26,906 nt of DNA from positions 1-26,906 of the forward strand of contig CAZLIC010000063.1 of the NCBI GenBank assembly GCA_964559535.1, read 5' to 3'. The translations under genes and the position numbers were made by a program. This stretch comes from CAZLIC01 sp964559535. Its GTDB lineage: Bacteria > Pseudomonadota > Alphaproteobacteria > Rhodobacterales > Rhodobacteraceae. How positions within the stretch are numbered: the stretch's first letter is position 1; the number at the start of each line of letters is the position of its first letter. Of the stretch, positions 15,203-22,978 are shown one piece after another. Below the pieces are notes generated by a model. It was not told the origin of the DNA. It worked only from the letters and a program-made list of their open reading frames with translations, and searched no databases.

Positions 15203-16453
15203 TCAGTGCAGGTTCGGGGTCGCGCCTTGCCCCTTTTCATCAATCATCAGGCCCTTCAGGAACCGGTCGAACCGATAGGCCGTGGCAGTGGGGTGCGGGG
15301 TGTCGCGGGCCAGCAGATGCGCGAAACACCAGCCGCTTGCGGGCGTGGCCTTGAACCCGCCATAGCACCAGCCGCCGTTGAAATAGAGCCCCTCGACATC
15401 CGTCCTGTCGATGATGGGCGAACCGTCCATCGACATGTCCATGATCCCGCCCCACATGCGCAACAGCCGCACCCGCCCGATGGCGGGCATCAGCGCCATG
15501 CCACCCTCGGCCACGTCCTCGATCACCGGCAGGTTGCCGCGCTGCGCGTAAGAGTTGTAGCCGTCGATATCACCGCCGAACACCAGTCCGCCCTTGTCGG
15601 ACTGCGACACATAGAAGTGCCCGGCGCCAAAGGTCATTACCCCGTCGATCATCGGCTTCAGGCCCTCGCTGACAAAGGCCTGCAGCACATGGCTTTCGAT
15701 GGGCAGCCGCATGCCCGCATGCGCCATCACCCGCGAAGATGACCCGGCCACTGCCACGCCCACCTTGCCCGCGCCGATGTAGCCGCGCGTCGTTTCCACC
15801 CCGCGGATGCGGCCGCCTTCGATGCGCATGCCGGTGACTTCGCAGTTCTGGATCAGGTCCACGCCACGCATGTCGGCGCCGCGCGCATAGCCCCAGGCCA
15901 CCGCGTCGTGCCGCACCGTGCCGCCCCGCCGCTGCATCAGCGCGCCCTTGATCGGGAAACGGGCGTTGTCGAAGTTCAGCCAGGGATACATCGCGCGCAC
16001 CTGGTCGCGGTTCAGCAGCTCGGCATCTGCGCCATGCATCATCATGGCGTTGCCGCGCCGCGTGGCGGCATCGCGCTGCGCGTCGGTATGGATCAGGTTG
16101 ATGATCCCGCGCTGGCTGACCATGGCATTGTAGTTGAAGTCCTGCTCCAGCCCTTCCCACAGCTTCAGGCTGAACTCGTAGAACGGCTCGTTGCCATCCA
16201 GCAGATAGTTCGACCGGATGATCGTGGTGTTCCGCCCCACATTGCCGCCACCCAGATAGCCCTTCTCCAGAACGGCAATCCGCGCCTGCCGGAACTCTTT
16301 GGCCAGGTAATAGGCCGTCGCCAGCCCGTGCCCGCCGCCGCCGACAATGACATAGTCGTACGCCGCCTGCGGTGCCGGATCGCGCCATACCGGCTTCCAG
16401 CCCTTGTGGCCCGTCAGCGCCTCGGCAATGACCCGGAATCCGGAATAACGCAC
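15203..16453 (-). CDS. mgdA: N-methylglutamate dehydrogenase subunit A (SoxB-like FAD oxidoreductase)
   Basis: A 416-residue amine-oxidising flavoprotein of the sarcosine oxidase beta family. The FAD-binding motif DYVIVGGGGHGLATAYYLA is at 33-51, followed by VLEKGYLGGGNVGRNTTIIRSNY. QRRGGTVRHDAVAWGYARGA includes His182, a candidate for the covalent FMN histidine known in SoxB. PIIDRTDVEGLYFNGGWCYGGFKATPASG is the usual C-terminal motif. It is the catalytic dehydrogenase subunit for N-methylglutamate. Start GTG 16453 has GGGAG 8 bases upstream. First gene of mgdABCD, 157 bases beyond the mraY stop. Confidence 0.92.
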   Translation of the reverse strand: MRYSGFRVIAEALTGHKGWKPVWRDPAPQAAYDYVIVGGGGHGLATAYYLAKEFRQARIAVLEKGYLGGGNVGRNTTIIRSNYLLDGNEPFYEFSLKLWEGLEQDFNYNAMVSQRGIINLIHTDAQRDAATRRGNAMMMHGADAELLNRDQVRAMYPWLNFDNARFPIKGALMQRRGGTVRHDAVAWGYARGADMRGVDLIQNCEVTGMRIEGGRIRGVETTRGYIGAGKVGVAVAGSSSRVMAHAGMRLPIESHVLQAFVSEGLKPMIDGVMTFGAGHFYVSQSDKGGLVFGGDIDGYNSYAQRGNLPVIEDVAEGGMALMPAIGRVRLLRMWGGIMDMSMDGSPIIDRTDVEGLYFNGGWCYGGFKATPASGWCFAHLLARDTPHPTATAYRFDRFLKGLMIDEKGQGATPNLH

Positions 16454-16508
16454 AGCTGATCTCCCGTTTGCCGTGGTCTAGGCCAGCGCTGCGGCAGACA
16501 CCCCTTCG

Positions 16509-16538
16509 TTTTCGCCACGGGATGCACCATTTTCGCCA
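16509..16538 (-). promoter_or_regulatory. Direct repeats and sigma-54-like element upstream of mgdA
   Basis: TTTTCGCCA occurs twice (16509-16517 and 16530-16538), exactly 21 bp apart, i.e. on the same DNA face. On the minus strand the distal copy is part of TGGCGA-N5-GTGCA (16538 to 16523), which has the GG-N10-GC spacing of a sigma-54 promoter though not a perfect match. It would place the start about 55 bases before mgdA. The whole gap 16454-16610 holds no gene. Confidence 0.35.
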
Positions 16539-16610
16539 TTGCCCCGTGCGGCAAGCGCGTGGCCCGGGCAGCACCCGCCGGGGGGGCGGACGCGACCCGT
16601 CGCCTCGCCC

Positions 16611-17693
16611 CTACCGCACCTTCAGCGTGGCCAGCCCGATCATGGCGAGGATCAGCGAGATGATCCAGAACCGGATCACGATCTGCGGCTCGGCCCAGCC
16701 CTTCTTCTCGAAATGGTGGTGGATGGGGGCCATCAGGAAGATGCGTTTCTTGGTGCGCTTGTAGTACGCCACCTGGATGATGACCGACAGCGCCTCGACC
16801 ACGAACAGCCCGCCCACGATGGCCAGCACGATCTCGTGCTTGATGCACACGGCAATGGCGCCCAGCGCCCCGCCCAGGGCCAGCGAACCCGTGTCACCCA
16901 TGAACACTGCCGCGGGCGGCGCGTTGAACCACAAAAACCCCAGGCCCCCGCCGAACAGCGCCGCCGCAAAGATCAGCAACTCTCCGGTCCCGGGCACGAA
17001 GTGCACGCCCAGGTATTCGGTGAAGTTGTAGTTCCCCACCACATAGGCAATCACGCCCAGCGTGCCGGCCGCAATCATCACCGGCATGATCGCCAGGCCA
17101 TCCAGCCCGTCGGTCAGGTTCACCGCATTGGCCGAACCCACGATCACGATCATGCCGAAGGGCACGAAGAACCAGCCCAGGTTCAGCAGCACATCCTTGA
17201 ACACCGGCAGCGCCAGCTGGTTCGACAGCCCAATCGGGTGCGACAGCGATGCAGCAAGGGCCGCCGCCGCTGCAATCAGCAGCCCGAACAGCAACCGCGT
17301 GCGCGACGACACGCCCTTGGTGTTCTGCTTGGTCACCTTGGCATAGTCGTCGGCAAAACCGATCAGCCCGAAGGCCACCGTCACCGAAACGGTGATCCAG
17401 ATATACAGGTTGTCCAGCCGCGCCCACAGCAGCGTGGAAAACAGAAGCGCCGACAGGATCAGCAATCCGCCCATCGTGGGCGTGCCCGCCTTGGCGAAAT
17501 GCGTTTGCGGCCCGTCATCGCGGATCGGCTGGCCCTTGCCCTGCTTGCGGCGCAACAGGTCGATCAAGGGGCGGCCGAACATGAAGCCGAAGATCAGCGC
17601 GGTCATGAACGCCCCGCCCGCGCGGAAGGTGATGTAGCGGAACAGGTTGAAGAAGTCCCCGCCCCCCGAGAACCCGGTCAGCCAGTACAGCAT
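16611..17693 (-). CDS. mraY: Phospho-N-acetylmuramoyl-pentapeptide transferase
   Basis: A 360-residue polytopic membrane enzyme with about ten hydrophobic segments. It makes lipid I by joining UDP-MurNAc-pentapeptide to undecaprenyl phosphate at the inner membrane. Visible signatures are FADDYAKV (Asp pair), NAVNLTDGLDGLAI, NAPPAAVFMGDTGSLALGGALG and the cytoplasmic PIHHHFEKKGW. ATG 17693 (MLYWLTGF) is the family start; the frame extends upstream without family sequence. It follows murF by 46 bases. It is the last dcw gene in the window: downstream come the mgd genes, not murD. Confidence 0.95.
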   Translation of the reverse strand: MLYWLTGFSGGGDFFNLFRYITFRAGGAFMTALIFGFMFGRPLIDLLRRKQGKGQPIRDDGPQTHFAKAGTPTMGGLLILSALLFSTLLWARLDNLYIWITVSVTVAFGLIGFADDYAKVTKQNTKGVSSRTRLLFGLLIAAAAALAASLSHPIGLSNQLALPVFKDVLLNLGWFFVPFGMIVIVGSANAVNLTDGLDGLAIMPVMIAAGTLGVIAYVVGNYNFTEYLGVHFVPGTGELLIFAAALFGGGLGFLWFNAPPAAVFMGDTGSLALGGALGAIAVCIKHEIVLAIVGGLFVVEALSVIIQVAYYKRTKKRIFLMAPIHHHFEKKGWAEPQIVIRFWIISLILAMIGLATLKVR

Positions 17694-17739
17694 GTGGTCC
17701 CGCCCCCGTCGCGGCTGTTGTTCTTGGTCATGTGCCGTC

Positions 17740-19158
17740 TCAACGCCCCTGCCCCAGTTTGCGCAGGGCGTCAACCACGCGGGAAACCTTGATGCCCTTC
17801 GACCCCTTCACCAGCACCACGTCGCCCGCGTCGATCAGGCTGCGCGCGCGCGGCAGCAGGGCATCGGCCGTCTCGGCCCACTCGCCGCGCTGGCCGCGCG
17901 GCAGCCGCTCCCACAAGGCCCGCATCCGCGGCCCGACACAGTGCACGACGGCAAGCTGCGGCAGCGCCGGGTGGTCGGCAATCGCCGCGTGCAGCGCCAG
18001 TTCGGTTCGGCCCAGTTCCAGCATGTCGCCCAGCACGGCAATCCGCCGCCCGGCCCCCAGCCGCCCCACGCCGTCCTCCACCGCCGTCGCCGCCAGCAGG
18101 TCCAGCGCCGCCGCCATCGAGGCCGGATTGGCGTTGAAGGCGTCGTCGATCAGGTCGAAATGGGTCTCTTCCACCGGGTCCAGCACCACACGCTCGCGCG
18201 TGCCGCGACCCGGCGGCGGCGCCCAGCGGGCAATGTCGCAGGCGGCAACCGTGCCATCCAGCCCCAGCGCCTCGGCCACGGCCAGCACGGCCAGCGCATT
18301 GGCGGCAAAGTGGCGGCCCGGCGACATCACCTTGAACAGCCGTTGCGTACCCTGGCGGGTGGCATGCACGATGGTCGCGTCAGGGGTCACCTGCGCATCG
18401 TCCAGATGCCAGTCCGCCCCGGGCATGGCGCCAAATGTCACCACCCGCGCGCCCGTGGCCGCGGCCTTCTCCAGCAGGATCGGCGTCACCTCCAGGTCGG
18501 CAGGCAGAATGGCGGTGCCGCCCGGCACCAGCCCGTCCAGAATCGCGGCCTTTTCGCGCGCAATGCCTTCGACGTTCTCGAATGCCTCCAGATGGGCCGG
18601 GGCCACCGTGGTGATCACCGCCACGTCCAGCCGCGCAAGGCGCGCCAGCGGGGCAATCTCGCCGGGGTGGTTCATGCCGATCTCGATCACGGCAAAGGCC
18701 GCATCGGCCGGCATCCGCGCCAGCGTCAGCGGCACGCCCCAGTGGTTGTTGTAGCTGGCCTCGGCCGCATGCGTGGCCCCCTGCCCCGACAGCGTGGCGC
18801 GCAGCATTTCCTTGGTCGAGGTCTTGCCGACCGACCCGGTTACCCCCACCACCCTTGCCCTGGTGCGGGCACGGGCAAAACCCGCCAGCCCGCGCAACCC
18901 CTCCAGCACATCAGGCACCACCAGCAGCGGCGCGTCGGGCGCAACCCCCTCGGGCACCCGCGACACCAGTGCCGCCGCGGCGCCCTTGCGCAGCGCATCG
19001 GCCACGAAGTCATGCCCGTCGCGCACATCCGCCAGTGCCACGAACAGGTCACCGGGTGCGATGGTGCGGGTGTCGATGGATACGCCAGTTGCGATCCAAT
19101 CGGCAGTGCATCGGCCCTGCGCGGCACGGGCGGCATCGACAGAGGTCCACAGCGTCAT
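17740..19158 (-). CDS. murF: UDP-MurNAc-tripeptide:D-alanyl-D-alanine ligase
   Basis: A 472-residue Mur ligase adding D-Ala-D-Ala to the UDP-MurNAc-tripeptide in the cytoplasm. The N-terminal substrate domain (SIDTRTIAPGDLFVAL) is followed by the ATP loop GVTGSVGKTSTKEML (Lys112). EASYNNHWGVPLTL, EIGMNHPGEI, DDAFNANPASMAAALDLL and AVLGDMLELG are MurF-typical. ATG 19158 overlaps the stop of the preceding 60-codon frame by ATGA, and there is only a weak GGGG before it, so translation may depend on ribosomes arriving from upstream. Confidence 0.95.
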   Translation of the reverse strand: MTLWTSVDAARAAQGRCTADWIATGVSIDTRTIAPGDLFVALADVRDGHDFVADALRKGAAAALVSRVPEGVAPDAPLLVVPDVLEGLRGLAGFARARTRARVVGVTGSVGKTSTKEMLRATLSGQGATHAAEASYNNHWGVPLTLARMPADAAFAVIEIGMNHPGEIAPLARLARLDVAVITTVAPAHLEAFENVEGIAREKAAILDGLVPGGTAILPADLEVTPILLEKAAATGARVVTFGAMPGADWHLDDAQVTPDATIVHATRQGTQRLFKVMSPGRHFAANALAVLAVAEALGLDGTVAACDIARWAPPPGRGTRERVVLDPVEETHFDLIDDAFNANPASMAAALDLLAATAVEDGVGRLGAGRRIAVLGDMLELGRTELALHAAIADHPALPQLAVVHCVGPRMRALWERLPRGQRGEWAETADALLPRARSLIDAGDVVLVKGSKGIKVSRVVDALRKLGQGR

Positions 19159-19337
19159 GCGGAAAAGCCCCGGTTGGCGGAACCGGCGGAGGGGTTACCC
19201 CCCGCCTGCCCGCAAGTCTGATCGGGAACGGACCGGGCCGCGCCAGCGGGGGCATGAAGCGCTACCCTGTCCGTGGGGCGCCGTTTCGCCGGTTTCGCAT
19301 CGCGGAAACAGGGGGAATAACCGGCCTGGCGCATCAT
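19155..19337 (-). CDS. Possible 60-residue protein bridging murE and murF
   Basis: The murE-murF gap is filled exactly by a 60-codon frame. Its ATG overlaps the murE stop (ATGA) and its TGA overlaps the murF start (ATGA). The product, MMRQAGYSPCFRDAKPAKRR..., is basic, rich in Ala/Arg/Pro, with two cysteines, no membrane segment and no family I know. No independent ribosome site is evident. It may be a genuine small protein or just a translated linker that carries ribosomes to murF. The low-complexity composition is a warning that it might be spurious. Confidence 0.4.
   Translation of the reverse strand: MMRQAGYSPCFRDAKPAKRRPTDRVALHAPAGAARSVPDQTCGQAGGNPSAGSANRGFSA
19185..19206. repeat. Strong GC hairpin in the murE-murF linker
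   Basis: GGCGG-A-GGGG-TTA-CCCC-CCGCC forms nine G-C pairs with one bulged A and a 3-base loop. A second inverted repeat, CCGGTT-N5-AACCGG (19170-19186), partly overlaps it and would compete. There is no T-tract, so it is not a classic terminator. It could be an RNA processing or pausing element inside the operon. Confidence 0.5.
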
Positions 19338-20818
19338 GGCATCACCCCGTCCAACGCCTGCACGGCGATCGACGCCTGTTCCAGATCGTCGAACGGGTAG
19401 ATGTCGGTGCCGATGATCTGCCCCGACTCGTGCCCCTTCCCCGCGATCAGCAGCGCATCCCCCGGCAGCAGGGCATCGACGCCGCGCAGGATGGCCTCGG
19501 CCCGGTCGGGCACCTCGGTCGCCTCGGGGCAGGCGGCCAGGATCGCGGCGCGGATCGTCGCCGGGTCCTCGGTGCGCGGGTTGTCGTCGGTCACGATTTG
19601 CACGTCCGCATGTTCGGCCGCTGCAGCCCCCATCAAGGGGCGCTTGGTGCGGTCGCGGTCGCCGCCTGCACCAAAGACAACCACGATCCGCCCCATCACA
19701 TGCGGCCGCAGCGCCATCAGCGCGGTCGCCACCGCGTCGGGCGTATGGGCATAGTCCACGAAGACCTGCGCGCCGTTGGCCCGCGCCGCCGCCCGCTGCA
19801 TCCGCCCCCGCACGCCCTGCAGCCGCGGCAGCGCCCGGAACACATCCCCCGGCACCGCGCCCGCGCCGATCACCAGCCCCGCCGCCACCAGCGCATTCGC
19901 CGCCTGGAACCCGCCCACCAGCTCCAGCCGCACCTGGTGCACGTCGCCGTCCCAGCCAAACCGCAGCACCTGCCCCGTCGCGTCATAGCGGCGGTCCAGA
20001 AGCCGCAGATGCGCCTCCTCGCCCGTCCCCACACGGATCAGCCGGTGCCCCCGCGCCACCGCCGTCAGGCACAATTCCAGCCCCCGCGGGTCGTCCACGT
20101 TCACCACTGCCGTTCCGCCCGCAGGCAGAAGCCGGTCGAACAGACCCGCCTTGGCGCGGAAATAGCTGTCCATGTCGCCGTGGTAGTCCAGATGGTCCTG
20201 CGTCAGGTTGGTGAACCCCGCCGCCGCCAGCTGCACCCCGTCCAGCCGCCGCTGGTCCAACCCGTGCGACGATGCCTCCATCGACGCATGCGTGATCCCT
20301 GCCGCCGCGGCCTGCGCCAGCATCCGGTGCAGGGTAATCGGGTCGGGCGTGGTGTGCGAACTGGGCGCCGCCCAGTCGCCCTCGACCCCGGTGGTGCCGA
20401 TGTTGATGGCCGCATGCCCCAGCGCCTGCCACAGTTGCCGGGCAAAGGTGGCGACCGAGGTCTTGCCGTTCGTCCCCGTCACCGCCACCATCGTCGCAGG
20501 CTGCGCACCCCACCACAGCGCCGCCGCCGCCGCCAGCGCCGCCCGCGGATCCTCGGCCACCACCAGCGCCGCCCCCGCCGCCGCCACCGCCGCGCTGCAC
20601 TGCATGGCCCCTTCGGCATCGGTCAGCACCGCCGCCGCACCCCGCTGCAACGCCATCGCCACGAACCCGGCACCATGCGCGCGCGACCCGGGCAGCGCCG
20701 CAAACAGCACGCCCGGCTGCACCGCCCGGCTGTCCACCGCCAGCCCGGTGACGCGGGCGTCGCCGCCCGAACGGGCCGTCAGGCCCAGCGCCGACAGCGA
20801 TTTCACCGGTTCTGCCAA
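19334..20818 (-). CDS. murE: UDP-MurNAc-L-Ala-D-Glu:meso-diaminopimelate ligase
   Basis: A 494-residue Mur ligase. The ATP loop VTGTNGKTS has Lys119; HTTPDP, EASSHGLDQRRLDG, GFTNLTQDHLDYHGDM and RAKAGLF (Lys223, candidate carbamylated lysine) are standard. DNPRTEDP (Asp412-Arg415) is the signature for meso-diaminopimelate, so the cell wall is DAP-type. The best start is a TTG at 20818 preceded by AGGGGGGA; no ATG occurs near the family N-terminus. It begins 10 bases after the ftsI stop and its own stop overlaps the ATG of the 60-codon frame. Confidence 0.95.
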   Translation of the reverse strand: MAEPVKSLSALGLTARSGGDARVTGLAVDSRAVQPGVLFAALPGSRAHGAGFVAMALQRGAAAVLTDAEGAMQCSAAVAAAGAALVVAEDPRAALAAAAALWWGAQPATMVAVTGTNGKTSVATFARQLWQALGHAAINIGTTGVEGDWAAPSSHTTPDPITLHRMLAQAAAAGITHASMEASSHGLDQRRLDGVQLAAAGFTNLTQDHLDYHGDMDSYFRAKAGLFDRLLPAGGTAVVNVDDPRGLELCLTAVARGHRLIRVGTGEEAHLRLLDRRYDATGQVLRFGWDGDVHQVRLELVGGFQAANALVAAGLVIGAGAVPGDVFRALPRLQGVRGRMQRAAARANGAQVFVDYAHTPDAVATALMALRPHVMGRIVVVFGAGGDRDRTKRPLMGAAAAEHADVQIVTDDNPRTEDPATIRAAILAACPEATEVPDRAEAILRGVDALLPGDALLIAGKGHESGQIIGTDIYPFDDLEQASIAVQALDGVMP

Positions 20819-20828
20819 GACGTCCCCC

Positions 20829-22610
20829 CTAGTTCGCCACGGGGGTTAGCGCATCCTGCCCCAGGGGTTCAACCGGGCGCAGCCCCAGAAGTGGTGCCAC
20901 GCGCCGCACAATCTCGGCCGCCACCGGCACCGAGGTATAGCCCGCCGTCCGCTGCGGCTCGGACCCTGAGGTATCGACGGGTTCGTACAGCGTCACCACC
21001 AGCACGTATTTCGGGTCCTCTGCCGGGAACACCGACGCGAAGGTGTTGATGTTCTTGTTCTCGTAGTACCCGCCGCCCTTCTTGGGCAGGTTCGCGGTCC
21101 CGGTCTTGCCTGCAATCGCATAGCCGTCGATGGCGGCGAAACTGGCCGTGCCATCGGTCACCACGCCGCGCAGCATGCGCACCGATTCCGCTGCCACCTC
21201 GCGCGACAGCACCCGCTCGCCGGTGGCCGGGCCGAACCGCTTCAGCAACGTCGGCGAAACCCGCACCCCGCCGTTGGCGATGGCGGCATAGGCCGTCGCC
21301 AGGTGCATCGGGCTGGCCGACATGCCGTGGCCGTAACTCGTTGTAATCGTCACGATTTCCGGCCAGCGCGGCGGGATCAGCGGCTTCGCCCCCGGCGCCT
21401 CGATCAGTTCCAGCGGCGTCGCGCCAAAGAACCCCAGCGATTTCAGAAAGGCCTGCTGCCGCTCGGCGCCGATCATCAGCCCCAGCTTGGCCGACCCCAC
21501 GTTCGACGACTTCACGATGATGTCGTTCACCGACAGCGTGCCGTAGTTCTTTTTCTTGAATTCCTCGATCAGGTACTTGCCCCACCGCATCGGCGCGTTT
21601 GAATCGATCATCGTGCCGGGGTTCACCAGGCCCAGTTCCATCGCCTGCGCCGCCGCAAAAATCTTGAAGGTCGACCCCAGTTCGTACACCCCCTGGATCG
21701 TGCGGTTGAACAGCGGGCTGTCGGCGGGGTCGCCCTCGACCGCCAGTTGCGGGCGGTCGTTCGGGTCGAAATCCGGCAGGCTGATCAGCGAAATCACCTC
21801 GCCGGTCTTCACGTCCATCAGGATGGCCGCCGCACCCTTGGCGTTCATGATGGTCATGCCCGCCTGCAGGATTTCGGCCGCCGCCGCCTGCACCGTCAGG
21901 TCCAGCGACAATTCCAGCGGCTGCGATGCCAGCGACGGGTCTCGCAGCCGGTCGTCCAACGCCTTCTCGATGCCCGCGGTGCCGATCACTTCGGCCGCAT
22001 CCACACCTTCGGCGCCAAAGGCATAGCCGCCCAGCACATGCGCCGCCAGCCTGCCGTTCGGGTAAAGCCGCATCTCGCGCGGGCCGAACAGCAGGCCGGG
22101 GTCGCCAATGTCATGCACGGCCTGCAGCTGTTCCGGGCTCAGCTTGCGCCGCAGCCACAGGAACGACCGCCCGTCGGTGAACCGGCGGAACAGCTCGTCT
22201 TCCTTCATGTCCGGAAAGATCGCGGCCAGTTCGCGCGCCACGCGGGCCGGGTCCACCATCTGCTTGGGGTGGGCGTACAGCGCGTGCGTCACCATGTTGG
22301 TGGCCAGAAGCCGCCCGTTGCGGTCCACGATATCGGCGCGCAACGCCCGGATGTCGGCACCGCTGGCGGCATCGCGCGGCTCCACCGGCTCCACTGCGGC
22401 CAGCGCCCCCATGCGCAGCCCCACAAGGGCAAAGCCGCTGACAAAGGCCGCGCCCAGAAACAGCAGCCGCCGCTCTGCCGAAATCCGCGTCCGCTCGCGC
22501 TCGGCCTCAGCGCGCAGGCGGATGTTTTCCCTCTCGATGGCCTCGGGGTTTTCGCCCATGGCGCGGGCGCGCAGGATGCGGGCAAGCGGGCGCAGCGGCG
22601 TGCGGATCAC
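20829..22610 (-). CDS. ftsI: Septal peptidoglycan transpeptidase (PBP3)
   Basis: A 593-residue class B penicillin-binding protein for septal crosslinking. After a cytoplasmic N-terminus rich in Arg/Glu comes one membrane span (about 48-70, LLFLGAAFVSGFALVGLRMGA), a pedestal domain (ADIVDRNGRLLATN) and the transpeptidase domain. The active-site motifs are Ser313-T-F-Lys316, Ser368-Ser-Asn370 and Lys502-Thr-Gly-Thr. It starts with GTG overlapping the ftsL stop (GTGA), so it should be translationally coupled to ftsL, its divisome partner. Length is usual for the family. Confidence 0.96.
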   Translation of the reverse strand: MIRTPLRPLARILRARAMGENPEAIERENIRLRAEAERERTRISAERRLLFLGAAFVSGFALVGLRMGALAAVEPVEPRDAASGADIRALRADIVDRNGRLLATNMVTHALYAHPKQMVDPARVARELAAIFPDMKEDELFRRFTDGRSFLWLRRKLSPEQLQAVHDIGDPGLLFGPREMRLYPNGRLAAHVLGGYAFGAEGVDAAEVIGTAGIEKALDDRLRDPSLASQPLELSLDLTVQAAAAEILQAGMTIMNAKGAAAILMDVKTGEVISLISLPDFDPNDRPQLAVEGDPADSPLFNRTIQGVYELGSTFKIFAAAQAMELGLVNPGTMIDSNAPMRWGKYLIEEFKKKNYGTLSVNDIIVKSSNVGSAKLGLMIGAERQQAFLKSLGFFGATPLELIEAPGAKPLIPPRWPEIVTITTSYGHGMSASPMHLATAYAAIANGGVRVSPTLLKRFGPATGERVLSREVAAESVRMLRGVVTDGTASFAAIDGYAIAGKTGTANLPKKGGGYYENKNINTFASVFPAEDPKYVLVVTLYEPVDTSGSEPQRTAGYTSVPVAAEIVRRVAPLLGLRPVEPLGQDALTPVAN

Positions 22611-22978
22611 AGCGGTTCCTCGTTCACAGGCAACATTCCGGACACATCGACGGCATTCAGGTCGGGCGCAAACGGCAGGTCGGGCAGGGGCGGCAGCGGC
22701 AGCGCCACGTCTTCCACCTTGCGGAACTGGCCCGGGTCCAGCGGCAGCAGCGGCACGCGTTCAAAATTCAGCGCCACCAGGTCGCGCAGCCGTTCGGGGC
22801 GGTTCAGATAGGCCCATTCCGCCTTCTGCAGCGTCAGTGCCTCGCGCAGGTCGCCGATCTCTTTCTGCAGCCGCTCCATCTCGCGCAGCGACGCCTGCGT
22901 GGCATAGTTCTCGCGGTAGGCCCAGAAGGCCAGCGCCATGATGGACAACAGGGTCAGTACAGCGATCAACGGTCGCAT
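22607..22978 (-). CDS. ftsL: Cell division protein FtsL
   Basis: A 123-residue bitopic division protein: one membrane span at about 4-22 (LIAVLTLLSIMALAFWAY), then a coiled coil (QASLREMERLQKEIGDLREALTLQK), then EWAYLNRPERLRDLV, the usual end of the FtsL domain. A Pro/Leu-rich tail follows (LPLPPLPDLPFAPD). FtsL bridges FtsB/FtsQ to FtsI/FtsW. The ATG at 22978 overlaps the rsmH stop by one base (TGATG). Identity is supported mainly by position between rsmH and ftsI together with topology, since FtsL sequences diverge fast. Confidence 0.92.
   Translation of the reverse strand: MRPLIAVLTLLSIMALAFWAYRENYATQASLREMERLQKEIGDLREALTLQKAEWAYLNRPERLRDLVALNFERVPLLPLDPGQFRKVEDVALPLPPLPDLPFAPDLNAVDVSGMLPVNEEPL

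Noticed and set aside
11991..16453. Sarcosine oxidase soxBDAG as the annotation
   Set aside because: The subunits are homologous, but no serine hydroxymethyltransferase or folate genes are adjacent, while gmaS, mgsABC and amtB are, and the delta subunit lacks the SoxD cysteines; N-methylglutamate dehydrogenase fits better.
18773..21049. 758-codon plus-strand frame opposite murF, murE and ftsI
   Set aside because: It crosses three conserved dcw genes in antisense; composition is Arg/Pro/His-rich noise.
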